The position numbers were made by a program, and so were the translations under genes. Shown piece by piece: positions 48,546 to 60,965 of a stretch of 63,879 bases of DNA (position 1 is its first letter; the number at the start of each line of letters is the position of its first letter). This DNA is from Cercozoa sp. M6MM (Eukaryota > Endomyxa: Ascetosporea), in assembly GCA_040357565.1 (NCBI GenBank), contig JBDODJ010000063.1; one strand, 5' to 3'. Below the pieces are notes generated by a model. It was not told where the DNA came from, did no database searches, and saw only the letters and a list, made by a program, of their open reading frames with translations.

Positions 48546-49296
48546 ATGGACGAGCCGCTCTCGGGCGCGTCGTTCGCCATGTACGGCGTGTCGTTGTTGG
48601 CAGCGACAGGCACGGCAACGTTACCACAGCGAACACAGCGAATGCACGTGCTCGGCAGTGCTGCGTATGCCCTGCCTCTGAGTTGTCGGGTTTTCACCCT
48701 GTAAAACTTTAACTCTCAGATGCGGCGCGTTGTATGGTGCTGTCTGTGGCACTATTCACTACGGCGCCAGTTTTGACATCGCTGACCGTGACCAGCGAGT
48801 TCGCAATGTCTCGCGATTGTGGTTGTTTTTTCTTGTCAAAACAACCAATATCATCCTACCGGAATGTGATTTGAGGAATGTATGCGCAGGAAGTTTGTGC
48901 ATTGGGGATCCGGATTGTTCGCTTTTGGTATTTTTTCTTTTATTCCTTTAGTTTCGTGTATTTATTTTGGCTTGGTTCCGTTCTTTAGGAGCAATGCTGG
49001 CACTGAAACAAGGCACGCCGGAGCTGTTGGTGCGACGCACGTGCTACATCTCTCTGATCTTGCCCTTCCTTTCTCTCGGGTACCAGTTGGAACTCTTCCC
49101 ATGTCGACTTGTGTTCCACCTTGAGCTTGTTATGGAACTGTCTGCTGCAACAGAGGATCTCTTCTGGTGGCGTCAACAGGCGCATTGTGTCGATGGCTTA
49201 GGTCCATCTCAGACCACGAGATTCACGACGATGGTCGATCGAACCACTAGCTTTTATCCGCTTGCACTGAGCACACAACAAAATATTCATTATTAG
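48546..49296 (+). CDS. Unknown multi-pass membrane protein
   Basis: The start at 48546 (MDEPLSGASFAMYGVSLLAA) opens with a hydrophobic segment. Exons continue with ARCMVLSVALFTTAPVLTSL, GKFVHWGSGLFAFG and GAMLALKQGTPELLVRR then CYISLILPFLSLGYQL. Three or four membrane helices are likely. An acceptor with a TTTAAC branch-like motif precedes the second exon. The reading frame after about 49,085 could be translated to a stop at 49294, or the gene may end or splice earlier. Family not recognised. Confidence 0.45.
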
Positions 49297-49455
49297 CTGT
49301 CCAGTAGCCTTCTAGCACAAGTACTTCCTCACGCCAATACAATTCAAGAAGTTGATATTTTGGAGATCCTGTTGTGGCGAAAATTAGAGAGCAGGACGAG
49401 TCCAGGCCGTCCAGGGGCGGTTTAGTACGCGCTGAGTTTCATCCGTGGGCTTTAA

Positions 49456-50573
49456 ATGGACGACAACGACTACTCAGACGACGGCGATATTTTCGGTCTG
49501 GAGTCCGGCAGCGAGAGCGAGTCGGACTCGGCGTCCGAGCTGAGCGCGGCCAACGCCGATGAAGACGAGGCCGCCGACGAGCAGCGAGAAATTGACGAAG
49601 AAGGTGCGTTGTTTCTCGCTGTGTTTACGCGAGAAGATGGCTTACTTATGCTTCAGACGAGGACAAGGACGAGGCGTTGCTCCAGGAAGCGCCAGAGGAC
49701 GAAGAAGAATCAGAAGAAGTCGAGCCACGACCCGAAACGTGAGTTTTTCCATTTTAGCTTGAGAAAAACCTTGAAGCAAAAAACTTGGTGTGTTGTGTCA
49801 GTGTTCCTGCACTCCAGTGGTCTCGATCAGCCAAACAGCAATTCACCGCCCTGTGCGCCTTCTCTAGCTTTCATTTCCTTCTAATTGTGCTCACTGAGCT
49901 TTCCTTGTGTCTCTATGTGCAGAAGCGAAGTTTGTTTCGACACTGAAGTTGTACGGCAGTTGCTTGAGTCGGTACCACTTGTGCTTGCAGCAGTGTTGTC
50001 TTTGCTGTGCTCGAGAGCAGTCCTTGTGTTTAATAGAAACTGCCGCCGAATGCCGTGGTTTCAAAAGAAACAGCGCTGGCGGCCTCTGCGCTGACGAAAA
50101 TGGCAATCCTAAAGATCTTGCAAAAGGTTTGAGCTCTTGTTTTTTCTTCTTCTGTTGCTTTGAGCATTATTCTGCCATGGAAACAACTTCAGACGGCGCA
50201 ACAGCGACGAGAAGCGAAAAGACGTCGAAAAGAGTGCAAACTTGGCGAACCTGTGCCAGTAGCATTCTTCTGCACCCTTTTGATTGCTTGTTCATCTGGT
50301 TTGCTCTGACAGAAAAAGCGAAAGCCGGCCCGAAGAATCACGGCTGCAGACATTTCCAACACCTTGTTGTACCACATGCTTTCGCATCCACGCATTTCCA
50401 ACACCCTGTTGTGTCACAGTTACCACGTTACCGCTTTGACCTGTTTAGAAACGGCGGAGCAGATGAATTCCTGCATTTGTCTCGGCCGGAACAACCAGTA
50501 TGCTTTTTGTTTCGTCCACAACTTTCCGTTTCCGACATCGCAAATGTTCAGGAACTGCGTCCGGCACCACTAA
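49456..50573 (+). CDS. Histone-fold protein (POLE3/4-CHRAC-like) with acidic N-terminus
   Basis: The start at 49456 (MDDNDYSDDGDIFGLESGSE) opens an Asp/Glu/Ser-rich N-terminus continuing through a second acidic exon. Then comes EVCFDTEVVRQLLES and KLPPNAVVSKETALAASALT-KMAILKILQK, which has the LP-x-[NS]-x-[IV]-x-K-E layout of the first helices of a histone fold. A basic stretch (REAKRRRKECKLGEP, KKRKPARR) leads to ITAADISNTLL, like the second strand and last helix start in POLE3-type proteins. These subunits bind DNA in polymerase epsilon and chromatin remodellers. The C-terminal exons are uncertain; a repeated CATTTCCAACACC phrase occurs near 50,353 and 50,393. Confidence 0.45.
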
Positions 50574-50607
50574 GCCGCACTGGTTCGCTGTTCAGTCGGA
50601 GAATGTA

Positions 50608-50973
50608 GCGTCTCGCGAATCACAAATTATCCTGTAAATTGCGTTGACGCGAATCACCTGTAGCGTAGCTGCGTATGCGTACCGTACGGAGTTCGAACGG
50701 AAGTCGAGTACCGTACAGTGCTAAATTTAACGGAACGGATCCGGAGTAAGTCAAGTCAAAAGGCACTCGACTTAGTTTCCGCGCGGCGCGGGAGCGTTGC
50801 GCTGGAATTGTGTCAGTCAGTTTCGTTCAGTTGGATCGTCATGATCACGTATATTCCGGTGAGTCTAGTCGTGCACAAGAGCTCAAGTTGGTTCCAGTGC
50901 ATGCCAGTGCCGTTGGTGTGCGTTCGAACTTCTATTCACACTCCACCCTGCGTCAGGATCAATTGTCGCAAAA
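50608..50973. other. Intergenic gap
   Basis: Probable promoter region of the receptor-like gene. Short CGTAC/GTACG palindromes recur near 50,680-50,715. No gene is recognised. Confidence 0.5.
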
Positions 50974-53900
50974 ATGCAAAGCCAAATCAGGCTTTTGCTT
51001 TCAGTTGTAAATTTAACAACGCTCCTCGTGCACGGACGAGTATCTGAAAGCAACGTATCACATGTTGTGTTGAATTTCACATTGATCACATGGACGCGTT
51101 TTGTCCCCAGCTTTCAGCCAGGTACGTACTCAATGCCAATCGTTCTTGCTGTCTGTGACAGTGAATAGAATGAACCACGTGGTTAGTCGTCGAACTCGCG
51201 ACCGAGTATCATAACTCTGCAGTTCTCAACAACGCTCGTTCGCCCTACTTACGACCACAGTACCTGCTAAACGTCGACTTAATTGGAGACAATCACACCT
51301 TTGAAGACACGGCGGAGAAGTACCAAGTGGCGGCGCGTGATTTAAACAAAAACTACGTCGGAACGTTGCTACAGTTCATGTTGCGTGGTTCTCCGGATGA
51401 ATTACTTCAAATAGGTCGCAAAATCACCTTGGAGCAAGGTACGGCAGGTTCTTGTCAGAAGCTAAAGCTGCAAGAATATACTATCACGCGATGTGCTCAG
51501 GGTTGTCCGAGAATTTACTCCTCCCATTACTTGCTCCAATCACGAGCTCACCTGATGACCAGAAATTCAGCGAGTTCTCTGTGTTTATCCGTACTTCGGT
51601 GAAGGAAGAGATCTCTGCTTTGGTTAACTACGCCTTCACAAGGCGAAAAAGACAACGTTTTGCACACGTATCTTAAGTAAAACTTGTATCATGATGTTGC
51701 TTTAGTTTGACCTTCCTCGACATATACATAGGTGTACGTTCGTCCGACGGCAGAAGTTGCATTCCAACATGCCTTGCAATTTGAACTGCTTTCTGGTCTG
51801 TGGAGTTTTCAGATGACCTCTCCGAGCGGAAGGATGTCTGATGACGACACTAGAGCTATCGTTCGTCTCATGAAAGCGTCCCCCCCAGAGTATCCTTCTA
51901 TGCCCTTTTCAACTAAGACCTGTAAGCTTTGAATTGTACGTGTGCGCAACTCAAAGTGCTCTGCTGCTAAGCATTGGCGGCGTCGACGCTGTGAAACTGA
52001 CGAGAACTATTCTAAACGAGGAACTCCCTCCGAACTTGTTGTTTCTGATGACACCCGCAAGCGCCAGCGTGCTCCGTACTCTTTGTATCGGTGTTCTTCG
52101 GAAACGATGAGTATTCGATCTGCCATAAATCAGTTCCTCCAAGCAACGATGTGTGGGCTAATTTTCCAAACCCACCGGTCGTGATGTATTTTACAATTTC
52201 CTTGAAATTGTTTATAGATTTTAAGTTTAGATGCAGACGATGGGTTTGCTGTATAGGACAAGTTACCTACCAGAGTACGAAGACAGTTCACTCTCCCAGA
52301 ATCTGCGGTCGGCTTCGTTGCATTTCAACAAAACCGTGACGACATCTCGGCTGACATTACTGCCATGGCTTGTCCGTAGCGTATCCATATTAACACGATT
52401 TGTTGTTGCCAGTACGTGCTAGTCCACAGTGCGCTTCGTTTCTCAAGTGCTAAAAACCATGCCAATACCGCTGGAGTCGACAGACCCTCTCCTCTATCGA
52501 AGGATCTTCATGTCGACCGTGTTTTCTGGTGCTGTTTTTTCGTTCTTTAAGTTAAATTGTCTTCATGACGCACATGATTTCTGGATACAGGAATGGTTAA
52601 CCTTGACGATGTTGCTCTGCGATACGGGCCTTTTGGAAATTCGAACTGCACTTCGAAAACCGCGGGATGCCGATGCAATCAGGGTGCGCGACAGTTGTGG
52701 TTTTTGGAGCCTTCTATTCACGACGATGGTGCGAGTGGCAAGTGGAATCCCGTCCAAGGCGGAAGCTTCTACGGTCAAACAAAAGCTGTTGCCTTAAACT
52801 CCTCCCGTTATTGTGAATTGGCTACTGATACAGAATGGGCAGGCTGCACTTTGACACCAGACAACTGCCCCGCCGGCAGTGAACCCAGAGGCCGAGGTTG
52901 CGCACAATGCCCGCTGAATCATGTAATACAACTTTTGTAAATACAACATTGCGGTAACTTGTCATAGAGATGCAAACTTGTCATTTTGCGTACCACAGGT
53001 ATCTAACGAGAACTCAATATCCTTTTGCACGGTCTGTCCGGAAGGAAGATTTTCCGACGAAAAAGGCGGCGAACGTTGTCTGCTGTGCGACTTGAATGGC
53101 AGAACGCAACCTTGGTGCCGTACGTTGGTTGGGATATTGAAGACAAGTGCAAGTATCCTTCGGTGCGTAAGGCTTGGTTTGTGTAAAATCAGCGCGCGCC
53201 TTTGAGTTCTCGCAAACTACGAAGATAGTCTTGCTTGCAATCAGCGGCGTCGCAGTCTTCGTCAATTCAATAGCTTTCGCCTTGTTCTGGGCGTTACGGT
53301 GATTTTCACAGTTCATACCCTACAATACCCCTTTTACCGCAGCTCTCTTCTCAGGAAGGAAAGAATCATCTTTGCTTCGAATCTTTGGGCACAAGCGATG
53401 TTGTGTGTCGGAAACGCGCTTGCAGGAGCCTACGGAATCTTACTGGGTTTGTCGCGATTGTCTTAACACTGTGTTTCATGTAAGTAATTGAGCACTTCAC
53501 TGTCTGTTGTAGTTCTATTAGACTCCCACATGCACGATGCCTTTGAACCGGGTCGAACCGAGCATTTTGGTAAAACTGTTCCCTGTTCGACAAAGTTTAC
53601 CCGTCTTATGAGCAGTGGCGCACCAGTCAGTCTAACTACCTTGCGAAGAGTAAACTCCACTGCGGGTTTTCTCGCGCAACTCGATGCGCAAACGAAAGTC
53701 GAGAAAGTTGAGGGTGAGCACTAAAGTATCGATGACGATGCTGAAGAACATCGCTTGCTTGGTGGCTCCGAACTCAAAAGACGGGTAAACTTAAACTGTG
53801 TGCTCCCACGAGTTCTCATTGGTTTATGGTGCATCTTAGAGCACAATGTCGTCGAACTCACTCAAGCGAATATTGAAGACAGTTTGAGTACTCCTGAAAT

Positions 53901-54736
53901 CGATGAGATCGTGAACGAAGGGCAGCTGGAGGAACTCATCGACGAAGCGAAGAAGGAGCTGCAAGTCGATTTGGCGCTACGAGAGCGGTTAATGGACAGA
54001 CTTGAGCAACTACGAGATCGCACTACTCGGCATAAACTACTCGTGATGGAGTTGTTGGCAGAACAGGAAATCCTTCGGCAGACGAGTGATGCTCAAATCA
54101 CCCAACGACAGAGGAAAGGCTACGACGGTGACAAGTTCGTCACTGTTGCCGTCCGCAGCGACACAAAGTGATCGACCACAAAGGTTTGGAGCTAGAACAG
54201 GAACAAGAGAGTCGACTCCACTCAATTTCTGAAGTCACTAACGCGAACGGACGGAAGTCACGGTTAAAATTAACTGTAAAATTTATGATTGATTCGAATT
54301 TTCCCCGAACTGAGGCCGACATACTGCACAGGAAGGTTAGTCATTTACAGTAAGACAGCATGCTAATTTGAAGCTGTGTCATTGCCCAGAGCTATACTGA
54401 CAACAGCAGATGTGTTGTCGCTTTGATTTGGTCGCACTCTGGAGTGAAACCTCACTGGAGGTGACTTCCTGCTCAGCATACAGTCTGAAAGTAGACTCCA
54501 TGTGAATCGTTCTAAGTCTAGGCTACCTGCTTTCTTTCGAGGCAAGAAACCGTATCAGTGTATCTCCCACTAAAACTGATGCGACAAATTGGCACCGTTC
54601 TTTTCCGATTATAATTACTTTGTTTCGTGAATTTACCTCGAATTATCTCGATTTTTGCAGGGTTGAACGCATAGATCACTTGTTGCATCGCCTCTTCGAA
54701 TTGCACCTAGAAACAACCCCCAAAAGATCGACTTAA
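50974..54736 (+). CDS. Class C receptor-like membrane protein
   Basis: The start at 50974 gives a signal peptide (MQSQIRLLLSVVNLTTLLVHG). Exons near 51,185-51,620 (ELATEYHNSAVLNNAR, DLIGDNHTFEDTAEKY, then AMCSGLSENLLLPLLA and FSVFIRTSVKEEISALVNY) follow the order of the ANF/periplasmic-binding-type ligand domain of class C GPCRs, where the C-S-x-x-x-x-x-L-A helix and FxRT-x-x-S motif are typical. Then come CAQCP and SFCTVCPEGRFSDEKGGERC, an NCD3G-like Cys-rich linker. Only two membrane helices are visible afterwards (IVLLAISGVAVFVNSIAFAL and LWAQAMLCVGNALAGAYGIL), before a hydrophilic tail with a coiled coil (EELIDEAKKELQVDLALRER). The end at 54736 is tentative, and other exon-like pieces lie up to 55,076. 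Confidence 0.5.
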
Positions 54737-55072
54737 ATATAGCGATACGAGTCGACGAAGAAGACACAGTGCAACCTGCTCGCTTGGCGTCAGTTGTCGC
54801 GCACTCAGTCCTCGAAGCACTGTGCTGTGCGGTACGTCTGTTCACACACTGTTGGTGAGAAAACAGTTCCGAGTGCGAATTAGCCGAAAGTTGCACCCCT
54901 CCTAGTTGGTCGCCGAGTGGTCATACTTTCCTGCACAAACGGCAACATCCAGATAATCAGATGAATAACTGACGGAAGTTGATTGCTTACACTAAAGGTG
55001 CTGTTCGTAAAGCCAGATCTCACGTTTCCGTATAATGCGCCAATTATACTGGGTCTACAAGACTAAAAGCCG
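54737..55072. other. Unresolved exon-like pieces
   Basis: Short open stretches on the plus strand (DLNIAIRVDEEDTVQPARLA near 54,731-54,790 and VLFVKPDLTFPYNAPIILG near 54,999-55,060) look coding. They could be last exons of the receptor-like gene or a small separate gene. They run into the 3' end of the minus-strand gene that follows. Confidence 0.35.
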
Positions 55073-58000
55073 CATAGACTATACACCGGCTCGCGGATTT
55101 GGAGAGAAGTTACTTCAAGTTCTTCTTCGGAGCAGCTGGGATTCAGAAGTGACTGGTGCAGCCTCGCATCCAAATCTGCGGCGGTCTCCGCTGCCTACAT
55201 GAAAGAACAGTATTTATTTGTTTGCGTAAATGTCCAACGTACTCTCGCAAGACGTGCTCGCACACTTTTGTTTACCGATGCACCAATGTTGACCTACCCG
55301 ACAGATGATTCAATCGAAAGCGTATCTTCAGCACGCACATGCGTAAACAATTGAATCATCTTTAAAAGATGTCATACACCAAGCGGGGCAGTTGAAGTAA
55401 GAAAGCAGTCATGAATCGAACTGTAAAATTTAGCTTACGCCAGGAGGCAAGCACTCATAAGTATTAACATGACCCCCTGAGAAAACAAAAAGGTACAGAG
55501 CGAGTTCGAGTGACATGTACAGCATGCAACGTGCTTCGCCAACAGTAGGTTCAGCAACTCTGGGCATTGTTTCTACGAAATGTTCGCAAACTGCATAATG
55601 TTTCGTATCCCCGAAAACGAAAGACACGCCCGTACCCTGCAAAAGTTCTGGTCGCACCAGTCGCTCGAGAGCCGAGCGCGTCCTGTCGTTGCCCAACGCA
55701 AGTGCCAGACGATCAAGTGTTTCGACAAACAAGATCCCTTCTGTCGAGTATTCGCTGGAACAGAACGAGTGGAACGCATTAAATCCGGATAGAGTGTTTA
55801 TCTGCTTCCTACAAAATTTATTTATTTTTGCACTATCACGAAATTACCACTGACGTAAAGCACACGAACCTAAATGTTGAAGCTCCTGCAATTATTTCGG
55901 CATCGCTGTCGGGATTGCTTTTAGCCACTGCAGAAGACGATGCCTCGCTGTCTGTTTCTCACACAAACACAACTTAGTGTTGAAACCTGAAGGGCAAGGG
56001 ATGATTCCAACTGAAGGTACGAAGACTGCTCCGTTGACTCGGTGGAATCGGATGCAGGTCTTCTTGTCCGTTGACAAGTATCATCAGTTTTTTCTTCATT
56101 GATGTGCGCTATCAATCCTCGAAAAGGAAGAATAAAATAAAATTAACAACGTGGGGTTTCTGTCAAAAACAATTGAACTTACGTTCTCAACGGCACCGAC
56201 GTCCTTTCGACGTCGTCGCTTCACCATTGTTTGAACAAGCAGTTGTCCTTTCGCTGAAAGTACGATAAACCCTGATTGCACTGATTGCCGGGGGTAGGAG
56301 GAAAATACCTGCACTGAGAGTTGGAACGACCAAGCAGGCGGCTAGCGTGCCCGAGCAGCCAATGATACTCACAAGAACTAAATCTAAATCGGTCGTCGTA
56401 AACACCACCGCCGATGCGACGCAAGAAATGCAGATAACTAGCTCCTCGCTATTGGACACTATTGTTCAACAACGGGAAAGGGTGAGCGAAGTAAACGGCA
56501 TACCAGAAACTGTATCCACTCGTCAAATGTGTCCACAAGTAGAAGTTTATCAATGCTGCCGCCACAATCGCCCACGAGATGAACACTTTTTTCTCACTTT
56601 CGTCCTGCATAAACTACAAATACCCGACTGATTAATTCACTCCGTGGGTGCGAAACTTACGACAGCATCCACAATGAACACCACAAGCAATGCGATTCCC
56701 ATGTGCAAAACGGCGATTATAGAGGTTATCAAAGCGAACTTGCACGAGTGCTACCAATGACATACTACGCATAAAACACAGACACAAACTGGCTGGTGCG
56801 GTCGGTTTGATTAATTTACATACCAAAAGCCAGGATCGTCGAGAGAGAAACCAAGCGGATTGCTTGAGTTCGTAATCACGATCTGATTCGAGTTCACTCT
56901 CAGTCTCACATAACGAAGCGTCGAATCCTCCGCGCTCTTGCGTTGGATCCAATTGGCGGCGCAGCATTTTTGCAACTGCATCCACTAATGGACTGAGTGT
57001 TGTCGTGCTACTTCTTACGGACCGACGAGAGGCAGGCAGAGCCTCTAAATCAATTGGACTGAGACCGGGAGTGCGAGGCGATTGATCATTGGCTGTTCTC
57101 GACGTGGTGCGTTGATCGTCCAACAACGAGAAGACATCAACGTCTGTTGGGAATAAACTTACATAAACGGTGGAAACAGAAAACGTAATGCAAAACAAAT
57201 GACACACCAGTGCCAGGCACACTTCGACGCCTCTGGATCGGTACTTGGTTCAGCATAACGGGTCGAGGTATCGCTTCGCTCTTCCTCCGATAGCCCATTG
57301 CCCTCAGTTGGGTGTTTTGTTCCACCCCTGCATTAAGTCAACCGCCACACTGCAGTTTTTAAGACACAACACAGAGAACGTACACTCCGCTAGTGGTGGC
57401 AACGACAAGGACTCGTCGTCAGATGGCAGTTTTATGTTGCCGGGCAACGACGTTGAACTGCGCAGCGGCTCCTGCCGGCTTCGACGTACTCGGCTTCCGG
57501 AAGGACTTCGTGCCCAAAATGAGTTTCGAAAGCCGACCCACGTGGCACGATGGCGCTGGTGTACACAAAGATGCGTTTATTCCAAAGAATACGATACGGG
57601 AAAAGGAAGGGCAAATTACTCGCTTGACAAGCGAGAACTTGCGCGCTCGTTCGCGTATTCGCGCTTGTTCTGCAGCATCGCTCAAATTCGGCGTTGTTCT
57701 GTGAGCAGCAAACACATTTTTGCTTTTCAGCTGTGCTTGAGGGAACATATGGTCAATTTAAACTTACTCCAATCTGCCAATTTCGCTTTGATTCCTCGCG
57801 CGGCGCTTCGAGGCAATTCCCGAGAACCGACGAAGTAAAGAGCCCACTGTTCCGATTTTCGAAGATTTGTCTTTGTTTTGCACAACGGTTTCGCGAAAGA
57901 AATTCGCGGCAGAGCTGAGCCTGGCTCGAGTCAGTCCGGTCACAAACCATTGGCGGAGCGATCGCACGTTGAGCAATCCAAAAAATGCTGTCATGCATCA

Positions 58001-58338
58001 TTGTCATAAAAACAAAATAGAAGTTAAAACAAGTTCTCAGTGAGTAGTACCCCCAACGGACAAAGTGACAACCAGGCGTTTTGGCGTATCCGAGTTGATT
58101 AGGAAACCCCAGGGAATAATCGAAGCAGACACTGCACTTGCAAGGGTCAAAGATAGACTCCTCGTCGACAAGGGCCGACTGCAGACAAAGTGAATACCGG
58201 AAATAACTGAAATATGATGGCTGGGAACAACAGAACCACAGAACACAGAACGTACTGCCTCCTACAAGCAATGGCGGTGATTAAACAGACGACGACGACG
58301 ACTGACAAGCTAACAGTTGCGACGAACGCGTTTCTCAT
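55073..58338 (-). CDS. Multi-pass membrane protein with RGS-like C-terminus
   Basis: The start at 58338 (MRNAFVATVSLSVVVVVCLI) gives a first membrane helix and splices to SALVDEESIFDPCKC. Hydrophilic exons follow. Then come helices near 56,690 (ALITSIIAVLHMGIALLVVF), 56,560 (VFISWAIVAAALINFYLW), and 56,370-56,450 (LVICISCVASAVVF and VSIIGCSGTLAACLVVPTL). The exon at about 55,480-55,790 reads SGFNAFHSFCSSEYSTEGIL-FVETLDRL, which fits the start of an RGS domain (F-x-x-F-x-x-x-E-x-S-x-E-x-x-x-F). RGS domains speed GTP hydrolysis by G-alpha. Receptor-RGS fusions are known in plants and protists. Several joints are not verified, and this could be two genes. Confidence 0.4.
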
Positions 58339-58644
58339 CCGGTCGCCAGGTCAGACTTGCAACGATGACCAAGCGACCTTCCGACGTGAGCCACTAAACC
58401 AGTTCGTTAAATTGCCTCAACTGCAAACTCGTCTGCAGAACTCCCAGGAGGCCAGGCCGCTGCTTTTTGGCTCCGGGCTCGGGCTCAGAGGTGAGAGCCA
58501 GGCCGATCCAGAAATATCTGTACAGTCCATTTTGTCGCTTTTGAGGCGGGAACTAAGGACGACCTCCGTCAGAACATAGCGTCACTAAGCGGGGTTCCAT
58601 TTTTAATTTCAGATCGATAAGTGGGACCCGTTTGGCGCAGCTCG
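58339..58644. other. Divergent promoter region
   Basis: A 306-base spacer between two genes reading apart. No distinct element is recognised beyond generic sequence. Confidence 0.45.
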
Positions 58645-60458
58645 ATGAGTGAAACCGATACGCAGAATGTGTCACGTGATGACTCGGCTTTTCAAGTGCG
58701 TACGAGAGCGCCGTTGCTCGTGAAATGGCACCAACTGATTCGAGAGGCAAGTGCCGACTTATTGCAGGAGTTTGTGCGCGCGCCGGCTTCTTTCGGGTGT
58801 CAGTTCGACGAGAGCGACCTCGCTGGTGCAGCTTTTTCCCTGTCTTGACTCTCTTTTTAAACGTAACTTGTATTCGCGCCCCACCCGTTGATCGGATTGT
58901 GTATATTTAGCTGCCAATTTCTTCTGCAAGGACCGTCCGTCGGATTGGTTCTTACGCTCCGTTGTTGAGAAATCATTCGATTATTCCAGGTATGTTTAAA
59001 CCCCTTTGGCTCTTGATTTTCCGTATTGCAAATGTCAAGGACATTCCCTTTGTTTTCCTTAGTACTAATGTGAAAGACATTGACTCGAAAGTTTTGCTTC
59101 TAATGCACTTCTCGCAAACGGACAGTAACTTTATTTTTGTTGCATTTGTTACCATCATGTCCCCTCCCGTTAACCCTCAGGGATACCTGAGGTTGCCGCT
59201 GCTTTCTGGCGCGTTCGCATGCGTGACAGAGCGCCCGTTGATGTTTCGGAGAACGACAAGCAGCACGAGAGCGACCTTGAAATCATCCGAAAACACCATG
59301 CGGAAACCAAGCGAAAACAAGTAGAACGAACACAGCGTGCCGAACTGCGTGCACGACGCCGTTCGAGTCTAGGCTCCCGGCGCTCGAAACGCTCACTTGC
59401 TGACGACGAAGATGCCGATCTCGGCGACAATGACGATGATAGCGCCAGTGATTTCGATGCCTCCGATGATGACGGTATTTATCTCTATTTGGGAAGCCTG
59501 TTTTCAAAAACAACACTCGTAAACTGTTGTAGCCTTCTTGTTGCGCTCGAAATCCGCGACGAAAAGACGTGTTCGAGGTGCAAAAACGGCGAAATCGACC
59601 AAGAAATCCACGAAAGCTCGTTTCGAAAGCACTGCATCGGTTCCTGAGCACCCGAAGGTTTCGGAGCTGCGTGAGAAACTGCGTCTCAACAACACTGACT
59701 TGGAGGAAAGGCCGCTCGCGAAACTTGGGTTTAAAAAAGCCACGCTGATCGGCAAGGAATCCTACCGGAACGGCAACTCATCGCGACACTGGAGCAAAGA
59801 GGAGGTATTATCCTCTCGTCTCCTTTCCTTTCCTTTGCCCCTATCTGCCTGCATTGCATTACCTTTCAACTGATTGTAGGAGGAGATTCTGCACGCGTTG
59901 ATTCGAAAGTTCCCGGTGGATTTCTGTCGCATCTGGCGAGTGGAACAGTTCGCGCTCGAGTTGTTCCCGTATCGCTCGCCGCGCAGCATCAAACGTCGTC
60001 TCGATCGCATGCGAAAAGACCGCGTGCCTGTCGTTCTCGAAGCCGAGAAACTCGCCGAGCAGTTGCCGCCGTCGAAGCGCGTGACTCGTCGTCCAAGTGC
60101 TACTCCTTTCGAACTCGAACCACCCAAAAAGAAAGCGCGCAAGTCTTTGTCTTCATTGTCCGCGCGGAAGTCACGTCCTTCCGCAAAAACCACTCTGTCG
60201 AAACCAATCGATTTGACTCAGGAGTCAATACCGCCACTTCAGCCGAAGTCAACTCCAGTTCGCCCAGCCAAGCGACGAAATCCACCGCCTGAGAAAGACG
60301 AGTTGAGCCTGTTTCTTGAAGCTGCGCTGAGCGATCCGCCTGTTCTTACGGCTGCTGCTCCAAGTTTGAGCAACCCCGTGGCGCGAAAGGAGGATCGGAA
60401 ACGCGACTTGTTTGCTGATGACTGCAACGACGAGGACTTGAAAGGCTTGCCGCCGTAG
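58645..60458 (+). CDS. SANT/Myb-like nuclear protein
   Basis: The start at 58645 (MSETDTQNVSRDDSAFQVRT) is followed by a helical N-terminus (LLVKWHQLIREASADLLQEF). An exon near 59,210-59,480 is basic then acidic (RRRSSLGSRRSKRSLADDED). The core near 59,780-60,020 reads RHWSKEE then EILHALIRKFPVDFCRIWRV, FALELFPYRSPRSIKRRLDR. The conserved W, the second aromatic and the R-S-x-x-S-I-K-x-R-L helix suit a SANT/Myb-type DNA-binding unit. The C-terminal 130 residues are Lys/Pro/Ser-rich with nuclear-localisation-like patches (PKKKARKS, PAKRRN). A chromatin or transcription role is inferred. The stop is at 60456-60458. Confidence 0.65.
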
Positions 60459-60965
60459 TAGGCGCCTGCTTGACCTTACTGTTACAGACTGTCACTGACA
60501 AACGTCAGTAACATTACTATTAGTTGACGGAGTACCGGTCCACCTCGAGAACCCAGTCCGGTCCACCTCGAGCATTACAGGTTTTATTCGCGGCGGCGGC
60601 GGCATGCCGATTTACCGTACCGGGTAATTTTTCAACCAATTACTGACTTCTTTCCATTTTACTTTCTGGGTTATTTCCAATTAATTACCAAGTGATGACC
60701 GTTGGCCTTCTAATGTGATCAGCTGCAACTATTCGTGCCAAAACCTGTTGTCGTTGTATGTCTGCGCCAGCATGTGGTGTTGTGGTAGTAAATACACCTG
60801 CGCCCTCCTAGTACGGTACTGCAGAGCGAGGCTGTGCCGTGTGCGCCGCTACTCATTCCGCTAGCGACGCTGCAGTTCCCGTCCGTTCGTTAACGAATTG
60901 TTCCCTTTTGTACGGAAAGGGCAGGCCAAAACGTAACTGAACGTAAACGAAAGCGAAAGCAATTG
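60459..60965. other. Gap with repeat fragment and tandem 15-mer
   Basis: 60494-60515 matches the terminal segment of repeat copy A (CACTGACAAACGTCAGTAAC against CACTGACAACCGTCAGTAAC). CCGGTCCACCTCGAG occurs twice in tandem at about 60537-60551 and 60564-60578. A short GGC run lies at 60592-60603. Confidence 0.6.

Noticed and set aside
50690-50715. tRNA B-box-like GAGTTCGAACG
   Set aside because: No matching A box or cloverleaf could be drawn around it.
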